64,000 bases of DNA, from positions 340,871 to 404,870 of the forward strand of contig NW_017802947.1 of the NCBI RefSeq assembly GCF_001625305.1, given 5' to 3'. The position numbers and the translations under genes were made by a program. This DNA is from Branchiostoma belcheri (lineage: Eukaryota > Chordata > Leptocardii > Amphioxiformes > Branchiostomatidae). The notes beneath the pieces were generated by a model that saw only the letters and a list, made by a program, of their open reading frames with translations, searched no databases and was not told the DNA's origin. Of this stretch, positions 1-12,301 are shown piece after piece (positions within the stretch are counted from its first letter, which is position 1; the number at the start of each line of letters is the position of its first letter).

Positions 1-860
1 TGTAGTATGAGCCGGTATATGAAGAAGTAGCCTGTGTTACACAATCATGCTTTCGGCCGGATTGATGTGCAACTGTTACTAATTACAGGGGACTGCGCTA
101 ATGCCGACAAGTCGCGCTGTCCTGATACACCGCGAATGTGCGAGTGTTCCCTGTAGACAGTCCGGAGTCATTTTTTGACACATCCAGGAGCCAAACCAAA
201 TACGTTCATGAACCGAGTCCAAAAAACCGAAACGTGAAAATCGGATGATCGGACCTGATGTACATTTCTCTTTCTATAGATTGTACACACAATACACACA
301 TCTTTAGATAATCTGGCCATGGCAGGTTAAAAAAAAAGTAACCCTGAATCATACTAGATTAGCGTAAATGCATGTTAATGCGTTCAAAACAAGAAAAAAA
401 TTGTTTCCGGGTATTAATCTCTTGAATCACGGCGCTGAATATTGACGCAAAAATATTTCGGGCATCGCGCGCCCTTCCCGCGTCACGTGTAGGCATCTCG
501 CATCTCTGATTGGTTGTTGCGTCTTAAGATGACTGAGCCGACGCGCGTTTAAACAATTTTTCTTTGTTCGATTTATCACACTTCACAGAGAATTGTCGCC
601 AATGGCTACTTCTGTTTGTTGCAATATATAATACTTCACGGAGAATTGTCGCCTATGGCTTCTTGTTGAGTTTATCGTTGATCTGACACACGTGCTTCAT
701 CATACTGGTTAATCCCCGTAAATTTTAGAATTATGACCAACTTCAACATGTAATATTTATTTTTCCATTATCTAAGGTCCGTACCGTCTTGCTGTTGAAT
801 ACGCCCATAGGGCCTGGGCTCGATAATTGCATGCATTCATACGCTTGAAGCGGTGACATG
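1..860. other. Intergenic, CpG-rich stretch, no gene recognised
   Basis: No reading frame here looks coding. Around 440-560 the base composition shifts to CpG-rich with CACGTG and CCAAT-type (ATTGG) motifs, as in an animal promoter or CpG island, but no transcript can be tied to it. The segment also holds a short direct repeat (581-607 and 634-660). Confidence 0.35.
581..660. repeat. Short direct repeat, two 27-bp copies
   Basis: The 27-base unit beginning CTTCACRGAGAATTGTCGCC occurs at 581-607 and again at 634-660 with two mismatches, giving a 53-bp period. No gene overlaps it. Confidence 0.7.
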
Positions 861-1442
861 ATGTTTTTCATTGAGGAGCTATTTTTACTGAGAAAAACAC
901 GACAGCACAATACGGCTCAGAATACCCTCGTCGAGGCTTGCCTGTGTCTATGTCCTTATTTGGATGCGATTTCAGAACATTTCGGAGAAGAAGTGTTTTT
1001 CTGTAGAAAAGGTCGGCCTCGAAGCACAAAGGGTTATCTTCAAAACCAGCCAATTAAACGACTGAGTGCGCAATGCCGCTTAACTTAGAAGCCACGTTTC
1101 AAACACATATGTTGTTTGGCATAAGATCTTATCAAAGGCTTTTGATTGCATACGCACTTTGTACCTTAGACACATCCACAAATATATCTGTCAAAGTACC
1201 AGGGCTCCTAATTTGGGTATTTGAGTGTGCACCGTTAAAGAAACGAGACATAACTTGAGTTGTAATGAATATTGGTGGCGTTTAGCGTATAACAGTTAGC
1301 ATATAACAGCAACAAAAGACAATAATTTTTGGTATACCATATACATGACGTCATCATGTTTTATTGCCCTGCTTATTAATTTTTTTTTAAACACAAAATA
1401 CAGAACTTAATCAATTCCAAACAAAAAAACTTTCCATTTCAT

Positions 1443-1552
1443 AATTGTCCGGATCGAACCGAATATTGATTCGCTTTGATCCGGCTTCGAGCCGGATCGA
1501 GCAGGATGGTAGCCGGATCAAAGCGAATCAATCCGGCTCGATCCGGACAATT
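1443..1552. repeat. Foldback palindrome rich in GATCCGGCTCGA motifs
   Basis: The left end (AATTGTCCGGATCGA) is the reverse complement of the right end (TCGATCCGGACAATT). The interior repeats GATCCGGCT and CGAATCAA motifs in both orientations, so the 110-bp block can fold into a long imperfect hairpin. This is the structure of a foldback or MITE-like element. No target-site duplication is obvious. Confidence 0.7.
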
Positions 1553-1792
1553 TTACCCTTGTGGGAATAGGGTTTAAGACTGTATTCTTTCATTAGATTC
1601 CCGTCCCTACCAATCCTTTTACATCTTCAGACAAAAGTGTTGGGAGTCCAATTGGATAAAATCTGATGAGGCTTACACCAATACAGGTTTTGGTTTACTA
1701 GATGTCTTGAAATTGTCTGAACTGTTTTGTACAAAATGCTTGCCAATGGATTCCTTTTACAGTCGACATTGTCAGCATGAAAGTTCATCTGA

Positions 1793-2176
1793 ATTGGTAA
1801 ATTACATAATGAAAAACTTAAACGTATAACCTGTCGGAAAACTTATATCGGGGAAACTGAGCGCTCACTAAAAACCAGGTTTCTAGAACATACGAGTAGA
1901 CGACCCAGTTCTGTTGCATCTGAGGTGTCACAGCACATCCACATAGAATCACCGGGACACACAGTGGATCTGGAGGGGGTCGAAATCTTGGATACCGAAC
2001 AGGATTACTTCAAGAGAGGCATAAAAGAGGCCATATACATCAAGGCACTTCAACCATCGCTCAACCGGGACGGGGGGCGATATCGACTTCAGACAACCTT
2101 TGACCCCTTGCTGACGTCACACGTGGAAAAAATCACGTGTCCACAGCATTTGGGTCAGATAGCTGAGGAAGACTGA
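1793..2176 (+). mobile_element. GIY-YIG endonuclease domain fragment, Penelope-type retroelement
   Basis: An open frame from about 1793 to the stop at 2176 encodes a GIY-YIG-like nuclease domain. The TYIGETERSLKTRFLEH segment at 1841-1891 carries the YIG core and the arginine of the family's first helix; EAIYIKALQPSLNRDGG follows at about 2027-2077. This arrangement is typical of the C-terminal endonuclease of Penelope-like or related retroelements in marine invertebrates. No reverse transcriptase is seen upstream and there is no in-frame ATG at the domain start, so it is read as a 5'-truncated relic. A host gene exon borrowing the domain is less likely. Confidence 0.65.
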
Positions 2177-5100
2177 GTGATTCAGTCGCAAATTTCTGGT
2201 GAGTCAAATTTTGAGTTGGAGAACAGTTTAAGTTTTTCATAGTCGACATTGTTGTCAACAAAGTACTCATTCGTGACGTCAGTGGGGTTTTGTCCACATG
2301 TGAACTTTTGGTGACGTCAATCTCGTTTGAGTGGTAGCTGATATGGTAAAATATAGGGTCATTTTGTCTGGACTTACCGCAAAACATCATTAAGTTACCT
2401 CTGTTGTTTCGCTCTTTGTTCTGGGCGTTAAGATCACATGTATCATGCTTCCAAGCTGGTACATGATACAGCGGGCACCTGGGAGCGATGTCACCAGTTC
2501 TTCGGACTTGGAATACAAGATAATCCCAGGATTAATCCTGAGATTTGAAATCGCCTCTTGACATTGGCGACATCTTATGCCAAATAGTCACGAACAGGTG
2601 TTAGAGGGTCCATGGTAGCGCTATGGTTTGCAATTGGCCCAATCGATATCATTCATCTAACATTTATTTTGTTAATGATGATGATGACATTTTTTATTGC
2701 AAATTCCTTAAGGAAGGTTACTTGCAAATATGAAAATAGATACACTCAACGAACATGAAAAAGGTGACAACGTGAAACATATGGCCACTCTAATATAAAA
2801 TGCCTATGTTCGAAATCTGACATCTATTTGGGTTTGACTTCATGTGGGAGCAGTGGAAACCCAATCGAAGGACCTTAATTTTTCTGTAATGCATCGATTA
2901 AAGTTCTTGATCTGTGATTTTAAGAAGAAAGTAAAATACATTTTGCGGTATTGACATATCTCAGTTCTCTCCTAAAAATGAACAGTTTAAAGACTTATAA
3001 CAACATTATCACCTGAAAGACTAGCAAGAAATCATTGACTCACCTGAAAGACTGTCTCATATTGACTCAACGGGAACCAAGCCTTTAATATACAGAGGCT
3101 GAGTTAAGTGGTCGGTACTGAAATTTCCCAAAGGGGGTCGAGGTTTAATTACAAACCATGACCTAATGGTACAGACGTCCCCTTTTGTGTTACATTGAAC
3201 TTATAATGTAGTTATGTTAAATTGAATTGAATTGAATTGATTGCAAATATCCAAGTAAAGAAAAATAATTCCGTCCCTACTTGTGTGGCATTCATGCAAC
3301 CTATAATAATGATAATTGATGATGTATCGATGTACTGAATAGAAGTGACCGGCCCAGTTTTCTGATGCTATCTCATTATCTATTATCGAGAGAGCTTCCA
3401 GTTGACAAAATTGATGGTTGCAGATACTATACTATCAATTACCATTTTCTGAGATGCAATCTTAAGTTAAGTAGAAAACGCGTTTTTTGTGTGCTACATG
3501 TAAGATATAAACTTGCAGACGTAAATATGATGGTAAGGTGAAAGCTCCTAACATACTAAACGTATCAACGTTATATTTATGAAAAATAAATGCGGAACTT
3601 TGAACATCTAAAATGTGTGTTACTTGTTGAGATTTTTGTTGTGGTGCGAAAGGACGTTGCGCTAAGTGTTAGATCAACCTTCCTGTTCAGATCTAGAGCG
3701 GCTGCGGTTTGGGCCGCCGGAAACATCATACTGTCATGTCCCTGTTCTTGTGAATAATTTATACAGGTCGCTACATGGAAGGTAAGAACCTAAAAGCGTT
3801 CTTAAGACTAGTACTGCGCTCTGGATTGACCCCGGCTCAATAGCTTGGAGCTTTGCTGTTGACATTGCAAAGTCTGTCATCCGTGATTACATTGTGGCTT
3901 ACTCTATCTTCCTTTTTCTCAATTCCTTCCAGTTTTCCGGCTTGGTTGGCTCAATTTAACATTTAATTGTGCTAATGTTTGGCGTGTTGAAATGGACGAA
4001 CAATTAACATGTTTGCAGCGAACGGTTTGTGCAGTTGACAAGGCCTTAGAAATGAAACGACACACATGAGCCGCGTGGGTTTGGTTAGTATGAAAAAAGC
4101 CTGGAGTGTTGTTGTCTTAAAACATGGATCTAAACCGTAAACTGTACCTCTAAGGCCCGACGCCTATCTAATCATCACAGATATACAAAGGTCACGGCCA
4201 CACATAATTACTGCTTAATGTTGTTTACAAAGGCAAATTCAGCAGCGCTAGCCCAGGCTCAATGTAGTAATCATACAGTCAACCGTAGATACTAGTATCT
4301 GCTCTATCTGCGCGTACGATAACAACGTTTGTGCATATTTGGGCCAGTCACTGTCCTTTTCTTGGGGAAACAGCATATGCCTATGGTCTTCTACCATAAT
4401 ATACAAAACACTAGTCATTCTAGAGAAGATAGAAAATGTATGACCGTACCTGAGAAAGCCTGCCCGTTCTGGACACGGTGTGTGTTTGTGAATGACCTAT
4501 CGGTTGAGGCCTTTGTTATGTCGTAATGGCGGCAGGCCACCCTGTGTATTAATTGTACCTGTGTCGGATCAGATTTTTGTGTACACGGAGTTACCTGGAG
4601 ACCCGTTGTTTCGGCGTGTCAGTCTATTGTTTGTGTTAGCTCGGGTTCTCTTTGCTTCGTCTGGCCAGGTATGTTTACCTGTGGCATGATAGATTAACTA
4701 ACTGTGTACGCTATAATAAGGCCGTCTTATATTCAAGTCCAACACTTTGAAATTATTGAATACGGTAAAAAAAACTTCGTAATAATAATAATAATACACA
4801 GTTTATCCGTGAGTGATTTTGACATTAAGACTTGTCCTCACATAAACTGTCAATGTCATTATTAATTCATGCCCTCTTGTCAATAGCGTATGTCAAGAAG
4901 ACATAATATAGCGTGCGAGAAGATATTTCATTGTTAGTAGTTAAGACAACTAGATAAGATACCATTATGATTAGCAATCTACCCTTAGATATATTTAGAT
5001 TAACAATCAAAAACGGTACAAGGTCAAGCATAGAGGGATATTTCTATGGTACTAGTAGTATTCAATGTTTAAGTAAGCACACCTACAATCTTGAGTTTAG

Positions 5101-7956
5101 AGAACTGCTATAATTTCTGTAATATCTATTTGTGATTGTTGAATATTATCTATTGCTGATCATGTCTCATTTTCCCTTACGTGTCTACTATTGATTTCGT
5201 GAATTGAAGATAAACAAAAGACTTCGAGTTTGACGTCATCTTCATCTATGGTAACGTACATGTATACGTAATCAAAACCGTCGGCCTTTCTTGGTGGCAA
5301 ACCAACCAATGTTAAGTTTCTCAACAGAATTTAGACCAAAAAATGACTCTAAGAAATAATTTCAGCACAACATTTGCTTAGGATTAATAAAAACATGTCG
5401 ACAGTAAAATTGTGACTGTACACAGTTGGGACTATGGAAAATATAGCGTGTTCGTCCGTCAGTATGTTCTAATTATGTTTTAATAATCACGGGTCATGGC
5501 CTCAAAGGCATCACGTGATCATGTCCTGTGTCTATGACTCACCACAAGAGCTGATGTATTATTACTTGTATATAAAGTAGCGGTGCACGTGGTTGCAAAA
5601 TTGTGTGATATTTATTTTAAAAGCCGTTTATTTGCATCATAGATGTAGTAAAACAACTTCATAATGCGCTTGAAAGCTAGGCACCTGTACATTTTATACG
5701 GGCGGGCGTTGACCCGAAAGAAAACCGACCCAACAATTTCACGTACTGCACCTGCCGCATCTCTCCCCACCGGCGCACTTTTTATTCACAGGTTCCGAAG
5801 CTAACAAGAGACACGGTTTCTTGAGTTGCCTACCTTCCACATTCCTGCCAAGGGAGTTCGTATTTCTTTAAGACCATTGTCCAGACGTCACAGCCTAGAG
5901 CAAACATGTCCTTCAGCTGTCCAACGTCCCATAGCCCAAACAAATAGAGACCGTCAGGACATAGCACAAACAACCAGACTCCAGTCTCCATAGCAAAGTC
6001 AGGACAAAGAGCTTCAATGGCACGCTACCTTTACTCACCCTTGACAACCTTTCAACAAACTTAAGAAGCTGCGGTCTTACAAGTTTACAAACCGTTTATA
6101 TCTCGGAGTCGCGGCTTTAGAAAAGCGGCAACATTTTGTTGAACCCGTTATTTAGAATCCAAAGGTAATGTCTTCAATCTGCAAGAACATTAGAAGAGAA
6201 CAGTACACAATTCTTTATCATGCGGCAGCTACCTGTTCGGACTATAGGAAGTGTTGCTAAATGTACATGCGGGACATGAAAATCTAGGATGTAAGGCTTT
6301 AATGTTGACTACAACCATCGACTGGCTTTGTGGTGTGGCCATTTGCAGCGAGTTTATGGTATACGTAAAGACGGAAAACTGCCTGTGGGTCGTTAAACTG
6401 AGTACCCAGAGTAATGCTTGAGGAGATAGACACGTTAAACACACCGTCCACTGCTTCACGATACAAGTGTAAATGAACAACCGCGAAGAACCACTTTCTG
6501 TGAAAAGTGCTTCTTCACGACGACTTCCATGACTTCCAGCTATATAAGTCCAGTAATGGACATGGACTTCTGAGTAAAATACCATAATAGCGCAACATGG
6601 GAGAGTTATTTTCGCGACTGAGTGGTTTGTAGGCTGGTGAGCGGTCCGGGCGGCATTACTCTAGTCATTTAACTGTCATGTTGCTGATTTTGCACTATAT
6701 CTAATGGAGCTCGAGTTTACATGTATGTAACGTTACATGCATCTTTAAAGGGAACGCTACATCACGTGACACGTAGTTACTAGTACATCTGTGCTTTTAG
6801 GGGACCATTTACATTTTCTTTCCAACAGTAACTAGGAGTTTTGAGGGGATCTGGATCATTGTTTTGTCATTTCGTTAAATATTTCTGATAACTCATAGAC
6901 AATTAACACAATTCTTATAGACTTGATTTTATTGTTTAAACGTAAACATTTTCATTGGCGTGGCGGATCCAGAGAAATCTTATTCGTGAATTGATCGGAG
7001 AATAAAGCAGTAAGATAGACCTGTGCATTAAGAAAGGAGACTCCTAAAATCATAATTTAAATCAGATTTATATTATTATTTATATTATTTCTTATAATTA
7101 TAATCAACGCTAAGTAGACATAAGCCTCATATACTGTAGCTACTGATAACTATTCATTCTTGCAGAAGGCGCGAGCATCAAATAAGTTGCAGTACTACTT
7201 TAAACCGCTAAAAAGCGCTGCCCTACAGGGGTCATTGCAAGCGTGCCAGTAACCATAGCAGATAATTCGCACACAGTTGCTTTAATGAGGTCAAAGTCCG
7301 ATGGGTCAGGCAAAGTTCATCCACCACACTGACCACAACCTTTTGGCTACATGCATGTTGTCTACCTTGACCACACTACAGCCTTACCTTAAGTACTCAG
7401 AGGGATAGTGGTAAGTGTGGGTGATTTAAAATCAAGTCTTTGTGCTATCATTATCCTTAAGGGGGCGTGTCTGATGGTTCAAGACAAGTAACTAATCTGG
7501 AACTTAGTGGAAGAAACCAACACAAGAATATTATGCATGTGAAACGTTTTAGTGATTCCATAGTACAACTTTAGGTAGACAACTGTTTAGGATAGGTTAA
7601 GGTAAGTACAATTGTTAACGTAAGGGGGTGTGTCAGCACATGTTGCAGCTAACTACATCTAACTAAGCACAAGTTACATCTAACGTAAGTACATCTAAGT
7701 AACATTACATCTAACATAAGGGGGTGGGTTTGGGGGTGGGGGTTGTTCGAGGGGGTTGAGGGGTCAGTAATTTCATAAACCATTATACCCAGCAGAATAG
7801 ACCATTCTGTGCTGATTTTTTTCAGGTACCATTTTTCAAGGCCATCGTACCTGTACCAAGGGACCACATCTGGCAAGATTTAATAGATGTAAAAGAAGGA
7901 AAATAACAACAACATACCAGTACCTGTGACAAGAAAACAAGTCGCTGTGTTCCACC
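2177..7956. other. Long non-coding stretch, no gene recognised
   Basis: No frame longer than about 120 codons occurs and none has protein-like composition. The stretch holds (ATTGA)n at 3217-3241, a short AAT-repeat near 4778-4795, and CRE-like TGACGTCA sites near 1345 and 5232. Near 7640-7735 the motif ACATCTAA recurs several times followed by a G-rich run. It may include upstream regulatory DNA of the serine racemase gene, but nothing proves it. Confidence 0.4.
3217..3241. repeat. (ATTGA)n microsatellite
   Basis: Four to five tandem ATTGA pentamers follow an A/T-rich segment. This is how some non-LTR retrotransposon 3' ends terminate, but no coding remnant is visible upstream to confirm it. 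Confidence 0.6.
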
Positions 7957-10900
7957 ATGGCCGGGAAATCCTACTGTATCTCCTTCCAAAACATCCAGGC
8001 TGCCCTGTCCACAGTCAGACCTTTCATCCACAGAACACCCGTCATGACCTGCAGTCATCTCAACCAACTTTCCAACAGGAACCTCTACTTTAAGTGTGAG
8101 AATCTTCAGAAAACTGGATCCTTTAAGGTATATATGGTTTTAAAAGACTTTAAGTAAAATGTTGAACTTTATTCCAACACAAGCAATTGATCAAAAGTAC
8201 CAGGGAGTTTATATCGTCCACTGTCTCTGTTAAGTGAAACCTTGTGTGGGAATAAAGTTCAACATTTTACTATGATTACAACCAACAGAGATGAACTTTC
8301 ATGACAATTTTATAATATTGTTGCAATTTATCATAACCATTAAAATGAGTGATCTCAATGCTTTGTAGAGATGACTACCACACTGTCACAAATACATTTT
8401 TTACCATCTTTTGACATCTTTATTTTGTTGACATTGAACAGTTTAGAGGTGCCTGCAATGCTGTCTCCAAGGTCATTGCGTCCAATCAGAACAGCACAGA
8501 CAAAGAGCTGTCGGTTGTGACTCACAGCAGCGGGAACCACGCCCAGGCTGTCAGCCTAGCTGCCCAGCTGCAGGGGGTGACAGCACACATCGTCATGCCC
8601 AGCAACTCTCCAGCTGTGAAGAAAGAAGCTGTCAGGAGTTACGGAGGACAGATTGTAGAGTGTGAACCAACAGAACAGGTACCACAGAGTGTTGTCACAA
8701 GAAGTCATCCCTGTGTCTGCTATGTGAATCATTTCAATGAATTGTATGTTTTCAGACATTTAAAATCTTTTGACCCTTACAAGTGATTACTATTAAGTGT
8801 CTGTAACTCAAAGAAGAGAATATCAGAAGAACAAAAATTTGCCAATAAAACGGTTCAACAGCTGAGCACTTAAATGCAGGGACACCAACATGGATGTTTC
8901 TATACTGACATTACCCCCCCCCCCGAATGCACAATGCAATGAATGCAGAATTGTAGAGTATGCAAAGGGAAAAAAATCCCTTCAAGTAAGCTAACAGAAA
9001 AAAACTGAATGTTTGGTAACGGAATAGTTTTGTATGTTCAGTCTAGAGTGGACACAGCTGACCAGGTGGCTGAGAGGACAGGTGCGACCATGGTCCATCC
9101 TAACCAGAGTCCAGACGTCATGGCCGGACAGGGAACGATGGTGTTTGAAATACTAGAACAGGTTAGATCTTATAGTTACAGCCATCATACATGTACGATA
9201 TCAACACTCTGATTTTAACTTCCATGTATGGTAGTATTGTTTTGGGTGGCTGAGCTGTGTGTATGTGTGTCTGTTTGTCTGGACGGAGTAGGTTGACTGC
9301 AGGTTGGTAGGGGGTATGACAGGTCAAAAGGTCAGACACAGGAAAAGGGGTGAAGGTGAAGGTTTCAACTTGTCAACTTGAGGGAATTGCCAAGGATTGC
9401 ATTACGAATACTTCCCAGAAGTTTCAAATCTTTGATTTTGTATTAAGAGTCATCCATCAGGCCACACCAATTTAATTTCTTGGTTAACGGATTTTTCTAG
9501 AAAAATAATGGAGCGGGCGGGCGAAAAAAAAATAAAAATAAAAACAGGCCTAGGCATCTTATTATGGCCCAAAATGGTACGATAGGAGCCATGAAGTTAG
9601 CACACCAGGCTGGTTCAAAATTTAAACAATGAATTTTGAACTTTTAATGGTAGCACTGCATTGATAGATGGAATGACTGTAACAAGGTAGTAAGAAAAGG
9701 ACTGTTTTCAACTGTTCAGGGCAAAATATGAGCATTTTGCAGTTGATTCTGAATTTTTATTTTTATTTGCAAATCAGAAAAAAATGAAGAGGCGAATCCG
9801 TTAACCAAGAAATTAAATTGGTGTGGCCTCAGAGATTCACATGACTTCAAAGAAACTCTTTAAGAGTTTGCGATACCCATACATACATAGTCTGATAATT
9901 TTTTCAGGTTAGATCAATTAAGCAATGAGCATGTAACGTTACTACCTCTCAGAATCTAAGCCACTTATCTCTCATCAGTTAAATTGTCCATCAGAAGAAT
10001 AACCCCTGTCCTCCCTCCCCCAGGTGGAGAGAGTGGATGCCATCGTGGTGCCTGTGGGGGGTGGGGGGATGTTGTCTGGGGTAGCTGTGGCAGCAAAGGT
10101 ATGGCTCATGAGTTATATTCATAACCTTTTGCTTCATTCATGTTTAATGTGATTTTAGCATTAAAACTTCCATGATTCAAGAAAATAACTATTTAAGTGG
10201 CATCTATAAAACAGTTAATGCCACTCTATTACCACATTGAACATTATGTCACCATGTCACATACATATTGTTGTAGTAAATTGTATTAGCAACCACATCT
10301 TTGATTTTGCAAAGATCTTGTAAGATTTTGATATTCTTGTTGGCAACAATGTCTAGCTGATGCAAGTTGGAGCCAAAAATTCAAACCCCAAGAATTACAA
10401 GGCAATAAATGTGTATCATATTAATACCAAGCCACTCTTCCTGTAGGAACTTTGTCCACATGCTAAGATCTATGCTGCTGAACCTAAGAATGCTGATGAC
10501 TGTGCCGTGTCCATGTTGCGGGGAGAGCTCACGCCGCTACCCGCCCCTCCTGTCACCGTGTGTGACGCACTCAAGACCAGCATCGGTCCGCACACCTGGC
10601 CAATCATCAGGGACCATGTGGACGACGTCATCACTGTCACTGAGGAAGAAGTCAAGGTGTTCTACCCGTAATTGCATGTAGCTGTAGTTGTAGCTGTAGT
10701 TATAGGTGTAGCTGTAGCTGCACTTGTAAGTTTAGAAGTAGTAGTAGTTGTAGGCATTCACTAAAGACTTCACCAAACAGACATTTTGTTATTGTATAAA
10801 AGGTAGTCCCATACTCTAGGGCATGGTATTGCAGGGCGGAGCCAATCCCTCTCCTTCCACTGCCTCTTACTTCCCCAACCCAAGCCCATTTTACACCTGA

Positions 10901-11222
10901 TTATAGTGAATTTTGATCTCAGGGCTCTGAACAGTTTTTTCCACAGGTTCTATACATGATTTGGTGTGGCTTGAAGTGATGTGTACCAGTGATACAATGT
11001 ACTAGTCCTTTCCCTGTAGAATGATGGCTAGTATGTTTCCTGTAGGCTGCCATGAGGCTGGTGTGGGAGAGAATGAAGCTTGTGATTGAGCCGTCCTCAG
11101 CAGTGGGCGTGGCTGCAGTGATGACTGACAGGTTCAGAAGTCTCCCAGCTGACGAGCATCAGAATGTCGTCGTCATCTTATGTGGAGGAAACGTGGACCT
11201 AGAACACTTACCCTGGATGTGA
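7957..11222 (+). CDS. SRR: Serine racemase-like PLP enzyme, six exons
   Basis: Exons are 7957-8127, 8442-8678, 9042-9161, 10024-10098, 10447-10656 and 11046-11222. All junctions are phase 0 with GT/AG borders, giving 329 residues against about 340 in mammals. The fold-type II PLP enzyme makes and degrades D-serine in the cytosol. Visible motifs are the PLP lysine in KTGSFKFRGA (K57, split over the exon 1/2 junction), the THSSGNHAQA loop with the serine acting on the opposite face, the GGGGM phosphate-binding loop in exon 4, and the AAEPKNADDC metal-site region in exon 5. The C-terminal cofactor motif reads LCGGNVD where vertebrate racemases have SGGNVD; serine dehydratases use cysteine there. 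The start is the ATG opening MAGKSYCISFQ. Serine dehydratase or threonine deaminase activity is an alternative, but overall sequence order matches racemase. Confidence 0.92.
8154..8272. repeat. Foldback MITE in serine racemase intron 1
   Basis: The first 31 bases of this 119-bp block, starting AGTAAAATGTTGAACTTTAT, reappear inverted at its right end with about one mismatch or gap. The internal core is TTGAACTTTATTCCAACACA. Partial copies of the same core lie at about 11950 and 16656, so this is a dispersed family. Confidence 0.75.
9459..9829. mobile_element. TIR element (MITE) with about 35-bp perfect terminal repeats
   Basis: The 371-bp segment begins AGGCCACACCAATTTAATTT and ends with the exact inverted sequence, arms matching for about 35 bases through the AACGGATT motif. 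The interior is A/T-rich and non-coding. It lies in intron 3 of the serine racemase gene. No clear target-site duplication was found, so the superfamily is not assigned. Confidence 0.85.
10672..10752. repeat. Imperfect GTAGCTGTAGTT minisatellite
   Basis: Hexamer-like units GTAGCT, GTAGTT and GTTGTA alternate for about 75 bases just after the exon 5 donor of the serine racemase gene. Confidence 0.6.
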
Positions 11223-11642
11223 CGAAGGGCATTATGTTTGCTGTGAAATGAATATATGTATATTCAGGGCTCAATACACCACCTGCATATGCAGGTTAGT
11301 GCAGGTGAAAATTGAGCTGTACAGGTATTTCTGCACCTAACCTGCACTGGTCCATGTACTGGGTTTAAATACTAGTACAATGTACATGTAGGTGTATGTA
11401 GATCGTTATTAATTGACTTTTAACGCCAATGAATTATTAAACTTAATAATGGTAATGGTTTCTGAACAGTTTTAGTATGGTCCATACTTGCTAAATTCTG
11501 AGTGGTGCAGGTAAAATTTGTCTGTTGCAGGTTATTTTCAACACTACCTGTAGTAGTATCAACATGCAGAAAAAGTATTTCGATCACTGATATCATATTC
11601 TAAGACTCACAGATCCAATGTGCCAGTAGGGTGTATCCGAAT

Positions 11643-11850
11643 GAGGGCCTGCATGGGGGGTAGTGATTATGAATTATGTAAAATTTTCGCCACCGTTTAC
11701 GAATTACGTTAAAGTCTCAGAGCTGATTATGACTTTTACGCTTTGCGGCTAATATACTATTATGAATTGGTTTTTGGGACGCTGCCTACGGATTACGAAG
11801 ACTAAAAAGGCCTGATTACTCCTTACGAAAAAGGGCATGCAGGCCCCCTC
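11643..11850. repeat. Foldback element with internal GATTACG-type motifs
   Basis: The left end GAGGGCCTGCATG is the inverse of the right end CATGCAGGCCCCCTC. Between them, variants of GAATTACG, GATTATG and CTTACG recur. The element lies between the serine racemase stop and the 3' end of the LRR gene. Confidence 0.6.
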
Positions 11851-12301
11851 GATGGCCCTTGTCTTAACTCTTAAGTCAGCATCAGTGGACAGCTTTCAGC
11901 ACCAAGGACAGGGCTATAACAATGATAAAGCAGCCTCTCTCATTGTACAATGCTGAACTTTATTCCAACACAAGCTTGTACACAAGAATCTAATTTTCTA
12001 TGACCACTGTCATTCTTCAAGAGTCTTTATTGATCTTGTAAACAGTCATTTCAGTAAAGTTAGACTGATTTTCTAGGGAGCCCAAATAGACCTAGTACAA
12101 ACACAGTAATAGATAAATAATACATTAGGAAAATGAAATTACAAATACACATATATATACTTTAATAAAAATTAAATATATTTGTGATACTACAAATAAA
12201 TCCAAATAAAGTGGGCTACATAAAGTTGTTGTCTGCTATTTCACTATATATCCATATACGCAAAGCCTAGTATGAACAGGGTTTAAGAACTGTAACCATC
12301 A

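Noticed and set aside
6229-6585. 118-codon minus-strand frame
   Set aside because: No domain, no splice context, and random-like composition.
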